Shown here piece after piece: positions 1 to 10,239 of a stretch of 64,000 nt of DNA; the first letter of the stretch is position 1, and each line of letters begins with the position of its first letter. The notes beneath the pieces are model-generated. The model saw only the letters and a program-made list of their open reading frames with translations, was not told the origin of the DNA and did no database searches. A program made the translations under genes and the position numbers. The DNA lies in the NCBI GenBank assembly GCA_947579665.1, contig OX388341.1:8236752-8300751 (forward strand), given 5' to 3'. Source of the DNA: Sympetrum striolatum (lineage: Eukaryota; Arthropoda; Insecta; Odonata; Libellulidae).

Positions 1-803
1 ATGAAATAACTTTCTTGTCCCCTTCCACTCCCTCCTTTGACAATTAACCTAAGGGTATATAAGTGCTGCATTTGTGGCCTGATGATGCCTTTTCGCTGAA
101 ACCAGTAGAATATTGTGTAGAAATTACAAAGTGTGCTCCTTTATTTCGTAATGTTACTTCTCCATACCAAATCTATGGTCAGGAATGATTTCAATACGTA
201 AGAACATTGTTGAACTGTATTTTAAGCACTATAACCAACTAAGCGAATGAAAGTGATATCTTAATAAATCGTGGTCTTCTGAATATTTCCCTGAGTTGAT
301 GCATTTATGAATATCCCATTAATGGTAAACAGGAAATGCATTTTAAGGAACAGTCACTATGAACATTGTCCTGGCATTCTATATATGATTTCTTAATGCT
401 CTTAAGCATAAATCGGTCATTTGGAACACAATGTGATCATTTCTGGAGTATATTTTAGCACCTCATAAGGAGATAAAAATTTGATGATTAAGAATGTGGT
501 ATATGTATTACTATCCAAGTGTATTCCTGGATTCGATTCCAAGTAGTTATTATAGTTCAACCTAAAGAAGGTATTCAAAAGCAATCAGTGGATATTTGTG
601 AGGGATACCAAATAAGAATCTATCTTTTATAGATAAATTATCTCTTACTAAATTTTTCAGTGCATCTGATGAAATATCATGATAGCCAAGAGCTTTACAG
701 TTCTTGAGGTTCTCAAATGATTTCTCAATAACTCATTTCTCAATTTTAGATTCTTTTCTCTTTCATCCTCATCACACTCTATTAAATAATCCAGTTTTTA
801 AGC
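1..803. other. AT-rich sequence, nothing recognised
   Basis: No open frame with recognisable protein similarity, no terminal repeats and no RNA gene were seen. Probably intron or intergenic DNA upstream of the visible kinase exons. Confidence 0.5.
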
Positions 804-811
804 ATTTATAT

Positions 812-1299
812 TAGTGATGGGGTCAGGATTCGAGGTTTTGGTCAAATCCTATCGAATCTTAGATTCAATAATCGATCGAATTCTTTCACGAAATTATCAA
901 ATATTGAATAGCAATTTTGAAAGTTGCACATTCGAAACGCACGTTTGAAAGTGCCACGTTTTGGTAAAAGAGCTCCCGCAAAATGGTGAACAGAGGTTGT
1001 TGAAAAATCTTGTTGCGTGGTAAATATTTTTTGAAAATGTCTGCAAATACTAGTGAGTTTTGGAATTATTTTTCACTGAAAAATATTGACGATAAAGTCG
1101 CAATATGTGATATTTGCAAAATGTCAATCTCACATGGTGGTGTTTCCAAAGCGACCACTGCATTGTGGAAACATGTGAAGAAACATTCAGTCATTTCAGT
1201 ACTAAAATTGGATGAAGCAAGTATGAGATTCGATGAAAAATAGGTAGATTTGGATTCGGGATTCAGATTTGATGAAATTTTGGATTCGACCCATCACTA
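812..1299 (+). mobile_element. hAT-type element with 8-bp target duplication
   Basis: The element begins TAGTGATGGGG and ends CCCATCACTA, short terminal inverted repeats of the hAT kind. It is flanked by a perfect 8-bp duplication ATTTATAT (804-811 and 1300-1307), the size hAT transposases make. Next to both ends the sequence is rich in GATTCGA-like motifs, and the inverted similarity extends some 30 bp inward. At 488 bp it is far too short for a full hAT transposase, so it is a deletion derivative, but it keeps a BED-finger reading frame. Confidence 0.85.
1037..1243 (+). pseudogene. BED zinc finger remnant of a hAT transposase
   Basis: An open frame starting at an in-frame ATG encodes a BED-type zinc finger: an aromatic-rich start (SEFWNYF), C-x2-C (CDIC), then ALWKHVKKH, which supplies the two histidines. 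BED fingers form the N-terminal DNA-binding part of hAT transposases. The frame stops soon after the finger and the RNase-H-like catalytic domain is missing. It lies wholly inside the TIR-bounded element at 812-1299, so it is transposon-derived rather than a host gene. Whether it is expressed cannot be told. Confidence 0.7.
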
Positions 1300-1376
1300 A
1301 TTTATATGGTAAATGACTCTTAAAGCTCTTCAATCTATTAATTCCATACTTTCTTACTTTCCTTCTACTTTATTGT

Positions 1377-2182
1377 TCATCTCACAATTCCTCTTTCTAA
1401 CATCTCTTTTGCCTGTTTTCCCTTTCTTATTCTGAGTAAGTATTTAGCTGCCTTGTATATTTCATCCAATTTCCCCTGCTGCTCCAATTTTTTTACCATT
1501 TCACACTTATCTTGCTTTGATTCCTCTCTGCCCTTATTTGTGACTCTCCTTAATTCTATATTCAATTTCCTAAGTTTTATCATACCTTACTCTGTATTAT
1601 GATGTTTATATTTCCTCCACCATATCAAGTATTTCTTGGTTTTCTCCTTCTTTCCTTTTTTATTGTATTTTCCTTTCTGACACATTCTTCAAGTCCCTTT
1701 CATGTAGTATTCTTATCTGATTTTCATTCCACCTCTATATTTAGGCATTTATCTGTGTTTCCAGTATTTATCATTCTTCTGCCCATGTTTATGGGCAAGG
1801 TCATTCTTTAATGCTCACAAGTCCTGTTTCTCATTATTAATTATGGATTATGGTCTTGACCAGAATCTTCTCCAGGTACCATTTTACATTTTTTTGAAGC
1901 CTTTGCTTTATTTTAATTAGCTCAATCTGTAATCTGGTTCTATCTTTTGAGCTTTTCCATGTATTTAATGTTTGGGTATTTGGCAATAAACACATCCTTA
2001 GACTGTGATACTGACAATTTCTTCCCCTCTTTCATTCCTCTATCCCAAAGTCACCCACGCTGTTCTTATCTCCCAGTATCTCCATTCTTATTAGCCCATT
2101 TCCATTGTACAATTCTTCTATCTGTTTGTGCATTACTTCCACTTTCTCTTCGTTTGCATCTGAGGTTGGCGTATAGACTTGA
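1377..2182 (-). pseudogene. RTE-like LINE remnant: endonuclease and linker
   Basis: On the minus strand, about 2180-2100 reads YTPTSDANEEKVEV, matching the VYAPTSDAE-type block of the AP-endonuclease domain of RTE-like non-LTR elements, followed by a degraded GDxNxxVGD block (GDKNSVGDFG). Further 3' the frame at 1583-1377 reads LNIELRRVTNKGREE and continues with charged residues, resembling the linker between endonuclease and reverse transcriptase. Stops and frameshifts separate the blocks, so it is dead. The reverse transcriptase part is missing here; its place is taken by the hAT element and unrelated sequence. Confidence 0.65.
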
Positions 2183-2505
2183 ATAATAAGAATCCCAATT
2201 GGTTCAGTTGTTATTTTAATTCCCAGTTATCTTTTCACTTAAGGGTATGATTTTGGCAATAAACTTTCCCAAACTTCTTTTATATATAGGGTATTTAAAA
2301 AATAATGAACCAACTGATTTCTTGAAGTTATATTTTATTAACAGAAATTACTTCAAAATTCTATTAAAATATAAGTTTTTATCCTGTAGTACAAATGTTC
2401 AATATGGCCCCCTCCCACAACACAGACCTCATCAAGACAATAGGAGAATATCTCCTAAACGCACTGCAGCATATCACGATCCACTTGGTTGATCACCCTT
2501 GTTGT

Positions 2506-3180
2506 TCAATCTTTAAGGTCATCCATGTTAGTGAGTAGTGGCGGAACAAAAACATTGTCTTTGACGTATCCCCACAGGAAGAAGTCACAAGGAGTGAGGT
2601 CTGGAGGCCAAGCGTGGAGAGCAAGATCCTGATCACCCTTTCGACCAATCCACCGCTGAGGCAGGGTTTCATTCAAAAATGCGCACACCGTCAAGCTCCA
2701 ATGGGGTGATGCTCCATCTTGCTGGAAAACGAAGTCACGTGAGTGTGCTTGCAGCAAAGGGAAGAGCCAGGTTCTTAGCATTTTGAGATAGCTTTGTCGT
2801 GTAGCAGTGTTGTTCTCGGAGAATAAAGGACAGCACAGAACACATTCACCTTAGGGGAATCTCGTTGATGATCAATTGTTTCACATTTGTTTTCTGTTCC
2901 CCAAATTCCAATGTTGTAGCAATTGACATGGCCGTTAGTGTAAAATGTTGCTTCATCACTACATATTACACATAAATAGATGGTTTGATCTTCCATGCCC
3001 ATCATCGCTTCACCTAATTCCATTTACTTCCTCTTGTCAGCACAGTTAAGTGCCTGAAGAAGCTGCAATCTTCACAATGTGTAGATCTCTATTCTGAATG
3101 CACCAGATATTGGATTGAGTGAACTCATGGCTAGCTTAAGATTGGGACTTCCGTGGGCTCCTTAAAAATGTCCCTCATTG
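2506..3180 (-). pseudogene. Tc1/mariner-superfamily transposase remnant
   Basis: Minus-strand frames carry DDE-transposase blocks of the arthropod Tc1/mariner (DDE_3) type. About 3100-3030 holds a degraded RLQLLQAL helix. The frame at 3023-2775 has ICSDEATFYTNGHVN (first catalytic D of the SDEA block) and IWGTEN. The frame at 2781-2506 has FQQDGASPHW (second catalytic D) and DLTPCDFFLWGYVKD (third acidic block). The two larger frames overlap out of register and an upstream stop interrupts the N-terminal part, so the gene is inactive. I could not define both terminal repeats. Confidence 0.85.
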
Positions 3181-3384
3181 GGCTATACTTGAAAATAGCT
3201 GACCAAGTTGCCAAAAGTGTAATTTTTTACTGCAGGACTTAAAACTTCACATAATTATTTAAAAAAATATTGAAGACAATTCTGAGATCCATATTTTCAA
3301 CCAATATTAGGAATGAAAGTATTGCCATAAGGTTTTATTTTTAGTCTTAAAATTAAAATACTGTCACATCTCACAAGAGGAGAC

Positions 3385-3790
3385 TCTCACTTTTATCCGG
3401 GGATTTTGATGAAAATTGTTTTGGTGATGCAGGAAGTGGAGTATTGAAAAAGTATATAGGCATTTGTGTAAATGGGCCTTAGTTTCGTTGCAGTAATTAA
3501 CTGAGAATTGACAATCTGAGTGTAGATAACCCCGCTTTACACACCCGAGCTAGACCAAATCTGTAGGGAATAACCCACTGTTTTAGAGTAATTCTCTAAT
3601 CTTATTTTAATTTCTTTTGTTTTATCTTTTCCTTATTACTCTCTGATAGATGTAAGGGCAATATTTCCCTTATTTCATCCGATATCTGATCGAATAACCT
3701 TATTACAACCAAATGAACTTTGATGATGGAGAGCCTCGCTGAAAGTATGATGAATGATGGTTCGTAAAAAAATTTCTCAAATCATCCGAT
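3385..3790 (+). repeat. Left arm of a long inverted repeat
   Basis: This roughly 400-bp block recurs in reverse complement at about 7484-7850, with a further inner piece at about 6504-6537. Shared landmarks are GGGGATTTTGAT near the outer edge, AAATGGGCCTTAGTTT, TTCTCTAATCTT, GATCGAATAACCTTATT and GATGAATGATGGTTCGTAAA near the inner edge. The arms bracket a pogo/Tigger-like transposase remnant and are probably the ends of that element. Confidence 0.75.
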
Positions 3791-4344
3791 ATTCGTTGGT
3801 ACTGATTACATAAGCTGTCTTCTTGTACTTGATTGTAGTCCTATATGATAGCATTTGCCAGTGCTATATTTCATTTCACAACTACCTTAAGAATCTTAAA
3901 GGAATTTGCATTTGACTGATTCAGAATTTCATTATTAAAAGTAGCAGATTACTTCCAGAATTAAATAATTATACCAATTATACCACTTGGGGTTTTATAT
4001 CTGTGTGTCAGATAGTAAACAATCTGCTCTGACTAATAATACACTGGCAACTCCTTGGTTAAGGTACTGTAACAGTCATGAATGTCATTGAAACTCTAGC
4101 ACATGTGAAAATATTCTAGAAGGCACTTGGAGGGTTACTTGGTGAGGAATCCATTAGTAGGTTCATGGAGATCATGGAAGAGAATATTTATATAGAATAG
4201 GAAGAGTTATTCCTTGAAAATGGAGATGCAGAATTCGTGAATGATAGCAATGAGGGAGCAGAATCGAGAGATAGCCCTTTTTCAAAGTAAGATACCAGTG
4301 ATTCCAATGAGCCATCACCAAAATCTCTGAAGTACCCTCGTGCT

Positions 4345-5400
4345 CCGTTGGATATGAAGAATAAGGTCGTTAATCTTGCTGGGGAACACCAAATGGTCAC
4401 AATCAACCTTAAAAAAATAAGTTTACAATTATAACGACGCTTATCTCAAATTATGGTGTGGAGTGGGGATTTACAAATCAAGGAACAGGGTTTGTTAAGA
4501 TGCAAATGATAAATAAATAAACATATAATAGGTTTTCAGAAGCAAGGAAGGGAATGGAGCACATTACCTCCAGAACGATCCAACAGCAGGCTTTATCAAT
4601 GGGTCATCAGCACCTGTCACATGAATTCAATGTCACTGGCTCAAGGTCTTGGTTCAAATATATTTTTAATTCAATTTAAAAAATAATTTTGAATACTACA
4701 ACAGAAAGCAACGAGTTATGTTTCCCGTGGAGATGTGTTTCCAGAAATAACCCTAAAGATGGCGGAACTTTTCATCTAACAAACATATCAACTGTTGAGA
4801 GACTGCGAAATGAAGGAATTGATTGGTACTTCATTTCACATGATGGATTTTCACCATATCTTGCCTGATTCTGTGAATTTTATACCAACCAGATTACATG
4901 ATCGATATGAATCAGACAGGGTGTGAATATAGTTAACATTAAAAGAACTTTAACGCACTAAGGAGGAAAGACAGTACAGCTATGTATTAGAAATAGAGGA
5001 AAATAACAAATAATGAATTCATACACTGCACAGTATGCAATCACAGCCTCTGGTAAAATATTTCATAAAGTTTTTCTCCTTGTGCAGGAAGTGGGAGGCA
5101 TATTAGTACCATATATTGGCAGAATTAGAGAAAAAAAATTCAAATGCCTCAGTCACATTTTCAAAATCTGAAAAATTGTCCTCAAAAACCTACCAAGTTT
5201 TCTTAAAAAGCATCGTAAATCCATACGCAACCACTAATTGTCTTTTATTCATAGCAGATTCATGGAGTGGCCAAACAAGCTCTGTTGATAACAAAAATAT
5301 GCCAACATGTGCCTTAAACTTTATGCCACGGAAATGCACACCATTGTGCCAGCCTTGTGATGTGTACTTTTATAAACATATTTAGATTTTCTATTCGAGG
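4345..5400 (+). pseudogene. pogo/Tigger-like (CENP-B type) transposase remnant
   Basis: The plus strand carries blocks of a CENP-B/Tigger-like transposase in order. At about 4350-4390 MKNKVVNLAGEH corresponds to the first helix-turn-helix region. At about 4535-4665 EARKGMEHITSRTIQQ, then ALSMGHQHLSHEF and GSRSWFK correspond to the second, Tc5-type DNA-binding domain. At 5116-5385 FIADSWSGQT and CQPCDVYFYKHI match the central D-containing block and the QPLDVYFFR-type block of the DDE domain. Several stops and frame changes lie between them. It sits between the 400-bp inverted repeats, so the whole of 3385-7850 is likely one dead transposon. Confidence 0.75.
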
Positions 5401-5479
5401 CTTTAGCACTGTACCTACCTTATTCAGGGAAAACAAGATACTAGTTCCAGAGAGAATGGCATTAGTGTTCATTCGCTAG

Positions 5480-6500
5480 TGCATAATTAGCTTTCTTTAC
5501 CACAATTTAGGGACATGCTGCAATATGCCTGGTAAGGGTCAAAACTTATGGAGGAAGGAAGCTTCTTACAAAATGTGCGTCAAGTATGTTTTTCAGACGA
5601 TTTGCAAATTGTGCTTGTGAAAGGCATTGCTTTGTAAAATGCTCATGGTATGCCCATGTATGCATTTTTGTTGTTTTTATAGCAAATTTCACCCTGATTA
5701 TTGTAAAACAGCTTAAATGTGATGGTTTACTACAGAAGTAAATAAAATATAACAATATAGACAATAATTAGAAAACCAATACACTCATATCATTTTACTT
5801 AATTGCATAACTTTTAATATCAATTAGCTCATGAAATTTTATGAGTCACCAAAATCAGTATTTTTAAGTAGAATCGACTTCAGTAAACATTGCGATATAG
5901 TTCTTTTTGTTTTGTTTAGGAAAGCGATATTAAATTCACTTTGTATATGCACAAACTCATGAAGCAAGGCTGACCTCTTTAACATTGAATTCAAATACAT
6001 AATCCTTTATTGATTAATGTTAATTAAATTTAAAGTTTCATTGAACTTTAAATTCTCACAATAATGGAAAATGGTTAAAATAACTATAATCAAGTTTTAA
6101 TCGCAAGTGTCTTGTGTTGGAAGGTTCAAAACAGGTCTCCTAAGACTCAAACAATGTTCAAACAGAAATGTGCGCATATTTCATCACCCTAGTGCACCTG
6201 TCACACACACGGCAGTTCCAATTTAAGGGACATAAGTTTCTCTTCAAATGTATTCTCGTTTTGCAACTGAAGGAAGTTTGTCTTAGAATATTCCTACATA
6301 TTTGAATAAATGTTAGGATTTAGCAACATTCAAGATCAGAGGTAACACCCAGAAAGAGGGTAATTTTGGAAAGTTTCCCATTAACCAAGGACTTGCTGAC
6401 ATAAATGTAGTCACAGCTAATTGTTTATTGATCTGCAACACAACTATAAAACATCTAGTAATTGCTATTATTAAAAACCATTAGCAATGAATATAAAATG
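5480..6500. other. Non-coding interior of the pogo-like element
   Basis: AT-rich DNA between the transposase remnant and the right arm. No protein similarity was seen. Confidence 0.4.
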
Positions 6501-6537
6501 ATTCAAGAAAGCATTTTTACGAACCATCATTCATCAT

Positions 6538-7473
6538 GGATAAAGTTCTCTCGGGTTACAAGCCGGGTGGTTTCTTCTACGTCTCTTAATGTTTCGGTCC
6601 CTGTCTCTGGAACCATCTTCAGGAGCGAAGTGATGCACGAGATTTCTCGTCCTGTTAATATAGGGTTTTTGGTTCTGTTTTCTTCCAGCTGTATCTTTTT
6701 GGCTTGGCTGATGGCTGGTGGTTAGTTGAGGTGGCACCGCCGCCCAACCTCACATCACGCTGTCCCTCTTCCCCATTTATTCTCATTGGCTGATGTTGTG
6801 ACCGATCCGGTCATTCTCCTCTTTGATCTTTTGGAGTATGGGTCTCCATGTCTTATTCAGGGCGTATCCTTGGTCTCGATTCATGTTGTTGGGTTCAATT
6901 GCGATTTCAATTGATTCCTTCAGAATGCGATCCCAGAACTTTGGTGCATTGCAAACGGCTTTCGTTTCGTCAAATTGTATCTTGTGGCCGTGGTCCATGG
7001 CATGCTCTGCAATTGCGGATTTTAAAGGCTGCTTGAGGGGGAGGTGTTGTTCATGCTTTTTAAGTCTGTTTTCAATCGTTCTTCCAGTTTCTCCTATATA
7101 TACATTCCCGCATTCACATGGGACTCTGTACACTCCCGGCGTATTTAGTCCAACTTTATCTTTTACTTGAGTTAGGAAACTCCTCAGCTTCCTCGGGGGT
7201 TTATGAACTGCTTATGTTATGTTCTATCTATGAACTTCTATATATGAACTGCTCTTATATTATATCAGCCAACTGCCAAACCAAAAAGATACAGCTGGAA
7301 GTAAATGGAACCAAAAGAGCCCCCTATATTAACTGGACGAGAAATCACTTCGCTCCTGAAGATGGTTCCGGAGACAGGGACCGAAACGTTGAGAGACGTA
7401 GAAGAAATCCGGCTTGTAACCCGAGAGAACTTTATCCAAAATATTTGCCGAGAAAACACGAGATCCTTTCTAC
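6538..7473 (-). mobile_element. Penelope-like element insertion, truncated, with inverted terminal copies
   Basis: A 936-bp insertion bounded by the 10-bp direct repeat CATTCATCAT. Its two ends are inverted copies of one sequence (about 6539-6718 and 7265-7440) containing the landmarks TTCGGTCCCTGTCTCTGG and ACCATCTTCAGGAGCGAAGT. Between them on the minus strand lies the C-terminal GIY-YIG end of a PLE polyprotein. The reverse transcriptase is absent, so this is a 5'-truncated copy with a second partial copy in opposite orientation. Inverted partial copies at the ends are a known PLE habit. Confidence 0.8.
6783..7133 (-). pseudogene. PLE polyprotein C-terminus, GIY-YIG endonuclease domain
   Basis: The frame opens VPCECGNVYIGETGRTIENR, the start of the GIY-YIG nuclease fold as found downstream of the reverse transcriptase in Penelope-like elements. 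It continues with KKHEQHL and a helical tail with AEHAMDHGHKIQFD, then a long basic/acidic tail ending at a stop. The domain would cut DNA at the integration target. The upstream reverse transcriptase is missing, so the frame is a fragment; the ATG used to bound it is internal to the domain. No promoter is evident. Confidence 0.85.
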
Positions 7474-7860
7474 CATTCATCATACTTTTAGCAAAGCTCT
7501 CCGTCATCACAGTTTATTTGGTTGAAATAAGGTTATTCGATCAGATTTCGGGTGAAATAATGGAAATATCACCCTTATTTCTATCAGTGAGTAACAAAGA
7601 AAAGATACAGCGAATGAAATGAATACAAGATTAGAGAATTACTGGAAAACAGCGGGTTATTTCCTACAGATTTGAACTAGCGCAGGTGTGTAAAGCAGGG
7701 TTGTACCTGTACTTAATTTGTCAATTTTCAATTTATTATTGCAACAAAACTAAGGCCCATTTACATGAACACCAATACACTTTTTCATTAGTCCACTTCC
7801 TGAATCACCGCAATAACTTTTATCAAAATCCCCGAACAAAATAGAGAGTGAAGGTAAAAT

Positions 7861-9885
7861 ACCTTTAACATTTCTTAATTGTACCTCCATTTAGTGCAGT
7901 TGAGGCACCAAATTCCTATCTAAAACTTTGAGTATGATTAACCAGAATTCAACTTGAAATAAGCATAATGTTAGCTTTCACAACACCAAAATGATAGTGA
8001 AACAGGATTTGGGGATTTCACAGGGATATGCTGGAGGACAATGTGTACTTTCTAAAAATTCACCACTTTACCAGGGTAGCTGGTATGTTGAAACATTTTC
8101 CTTAGATTATATAACCTTGGATATGGACAGTTTCTAAGAGGCTTGATTGTTCATTGCCATTTTGTTTGTTTTCTTTACTATATCTCCAAAATTGTTGAAA
8201 AGGGAGTCTTGTTATTTTTTTGTGAGTAATTACTTCAGTAAGTGCAAATCTGCAATAAACTGATAGAAAAACAATTTTATTAGATCACTGCGTCGTATTT
8301 TTGTCCAAATGTTTTTATCACAAGTTGCGGGAAGAACTGGCAATAACATGGGTGCTGGGGTATGACAGAAATGTAAAGCACTAATACAAAAGATTTACAG
8401 GTTACAATGAAACCTGGAGATATTGTTAGGAAAAATTACTATAATTTAATTGAGTGCAAAAAATTTGAAAATATAATATTGGTGGGTGGTAATTCCTTTT
8501 AGGATTGAGCTACATGGATTTACAAACAGAATTAATACCATTCCAAAACATGGAAATGAAACTTCAACGTTTTTTCTTTTCTCAAGAAAATCCATGTTTC
8601 CTTTAGGAAAAAGAAAATAAAATTGTACACAGTATGTTAATGAAAATATTTGGACTGGAATTAGTGAACATTTCAAAGAAATTGATACCTTTTACCTGCA
8701 TACAGTTATTAAAATGAGTAAGACATGGCAAGGTGGGATTAATAGATTGAATCCCTTAGAAATAAAGCTTTTTTTTACTTGAGGCAGATAAACAAATAAA
8801 CCCTAAAATATTCGTGCTGTTTTGACACTATGTCCTAGAGACTCACTTCTTTTTTCATTTGGATTTATAGCCAGTAAATCCTTTGAGATACATAGATGAT
8901 TGACTAGGCAGAGTATCATCAGATAACATCTATTATTTTGGTCAAGTGTTCCTAATCTGCAGTATTTTATTTTAAGTGAAATATAAACAGAATAAAATCA
9001 ATTACATAGGTAAGATTAAGTAAATGACTTCTAAAAATACAGGAATTACATCGTACAGGCAAAGACAACCACCTCCATGCAAAGAAAGATGGTAATAAAC
9101 AAAATTCAATATTTAAATTCACTACAGACAACAGTAATGTGATCTTTGAATTCCAATACAGTAATTTGTATTTTCCGGACATTTTTCCATTGAACTGAAT
9201 ATCTAAGGCATGGAACACACCAGACAAATTCAGTCAATTCTTAACATTCCCTTTAATATCAGATGAATGCAGAATTTGCTTTGATTTTTATGAATACATT
9301 TTACTGATATTATGTAAAAGAATATAATGTCGAAAATCTTAGCAAAGAGTAAATATTCATCAGCTTCTGAAATTTCATTCCAAATAGAAGGGAAAAGTCA
9401 AATGAGATTTTAAGGACAGAGTGATACTGCGAGGCTAAACCAATCTATTTCCTAGGAATAAAAAATATCTGGTGTTCAAGGGTACCAATATCTGCATTTT
9501 TTTCTGAATATATTCCTGTGTAGTACCATTTGCCATAGTAAATTATGAAATTTGATATTCACTCAGATTTCATAGTCACTTTCTTTGTTTGTAAGCCAGT
9601 ATAGCTTTATTATATCCAAGGGTAATATTATCATTCCATCATTGACTCTATAGCTTCAGGTTAAACATTACATCATCATGAACAAATTAATCCCATGACA
9701 AATAAACATATAAGATGTTTTCCGGTGTGTCCTTGACTCCATGTTTGTGCTATTATCAATCTCAGTAAATTAACTCTGAGATATAGGATGACTAAAAAGG
9801 TGCTATACTCACGTTTCTTCTGATATGCTATGGGAATCAAATTAAATACCAGGTAGGTGCATGATTCTCCTATTTAAATACATAG
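7861..9885. other. AT-rich intronic or intergenic sequence
   Basis: Small open frames on both strands show no recognisable similarity and no codon pattern suggesting coding. No repeat structure was recognised. Confidence 0.4.
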
Positions 9886-9889
9886 CAGC

Positions 9890-10200
9890 GATATTGAAGA
9901 ATTTTTTTTTTCAAATTCCTTTCCCGGAAATATGCTAACGTATGATCCTGCATGTGAATAGAGATCATAAATACATTTCATATAAGAATTTTATGGTTTC
10001 CCTTATGATCCTTGACTCAATGCCGGAGTGCCATTTACATTACTCTGTGCATTAAAAATGAGGATAATGGAATCTCATATTAGGTTCTTTCCAGTATGAT
10101 GTCATCTATAAACTTTGGATGAAATATGTTTTATTCCTACCAAGTCTTTATATGCATTCATGTCTTCCAAAAGGTACACAGTGGTCCTAAATTGAAAATA
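9890..10200 (+). repeat. tRNA-like module family, short array
   Basis: About two units of the module family described at 12880-15310. The block around 9960-10160 (CATTTCATATAAGAATTTTA, then a degraded CCTTGACTCAATGCCGG core and GCCATTTACATTACTCTG) is nearly the same as 15105-15300. Confidence 0.6.
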
Positions 10201-10239
10201 AGCTGGCCAAATTTAATATCGCTGCTATTATTGCTTGCT

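Larger units (their letters stand above)
6504..7850 (-). repeat. Right arm of the long inverted repeat, split by a PLE
   Basis: The reverse complement of 3385-3790 appears in two pieces, about 6504-6537 and 7484-7850. They are separated by the Penelope-like insertion at 6538-7473. The junction sequence CATTCATCAT is present on both sides (6528-6537 and 7474-7483) but once in the uninterrupted left arm, as expected for a target-site duplication. Confidence 0.75.
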
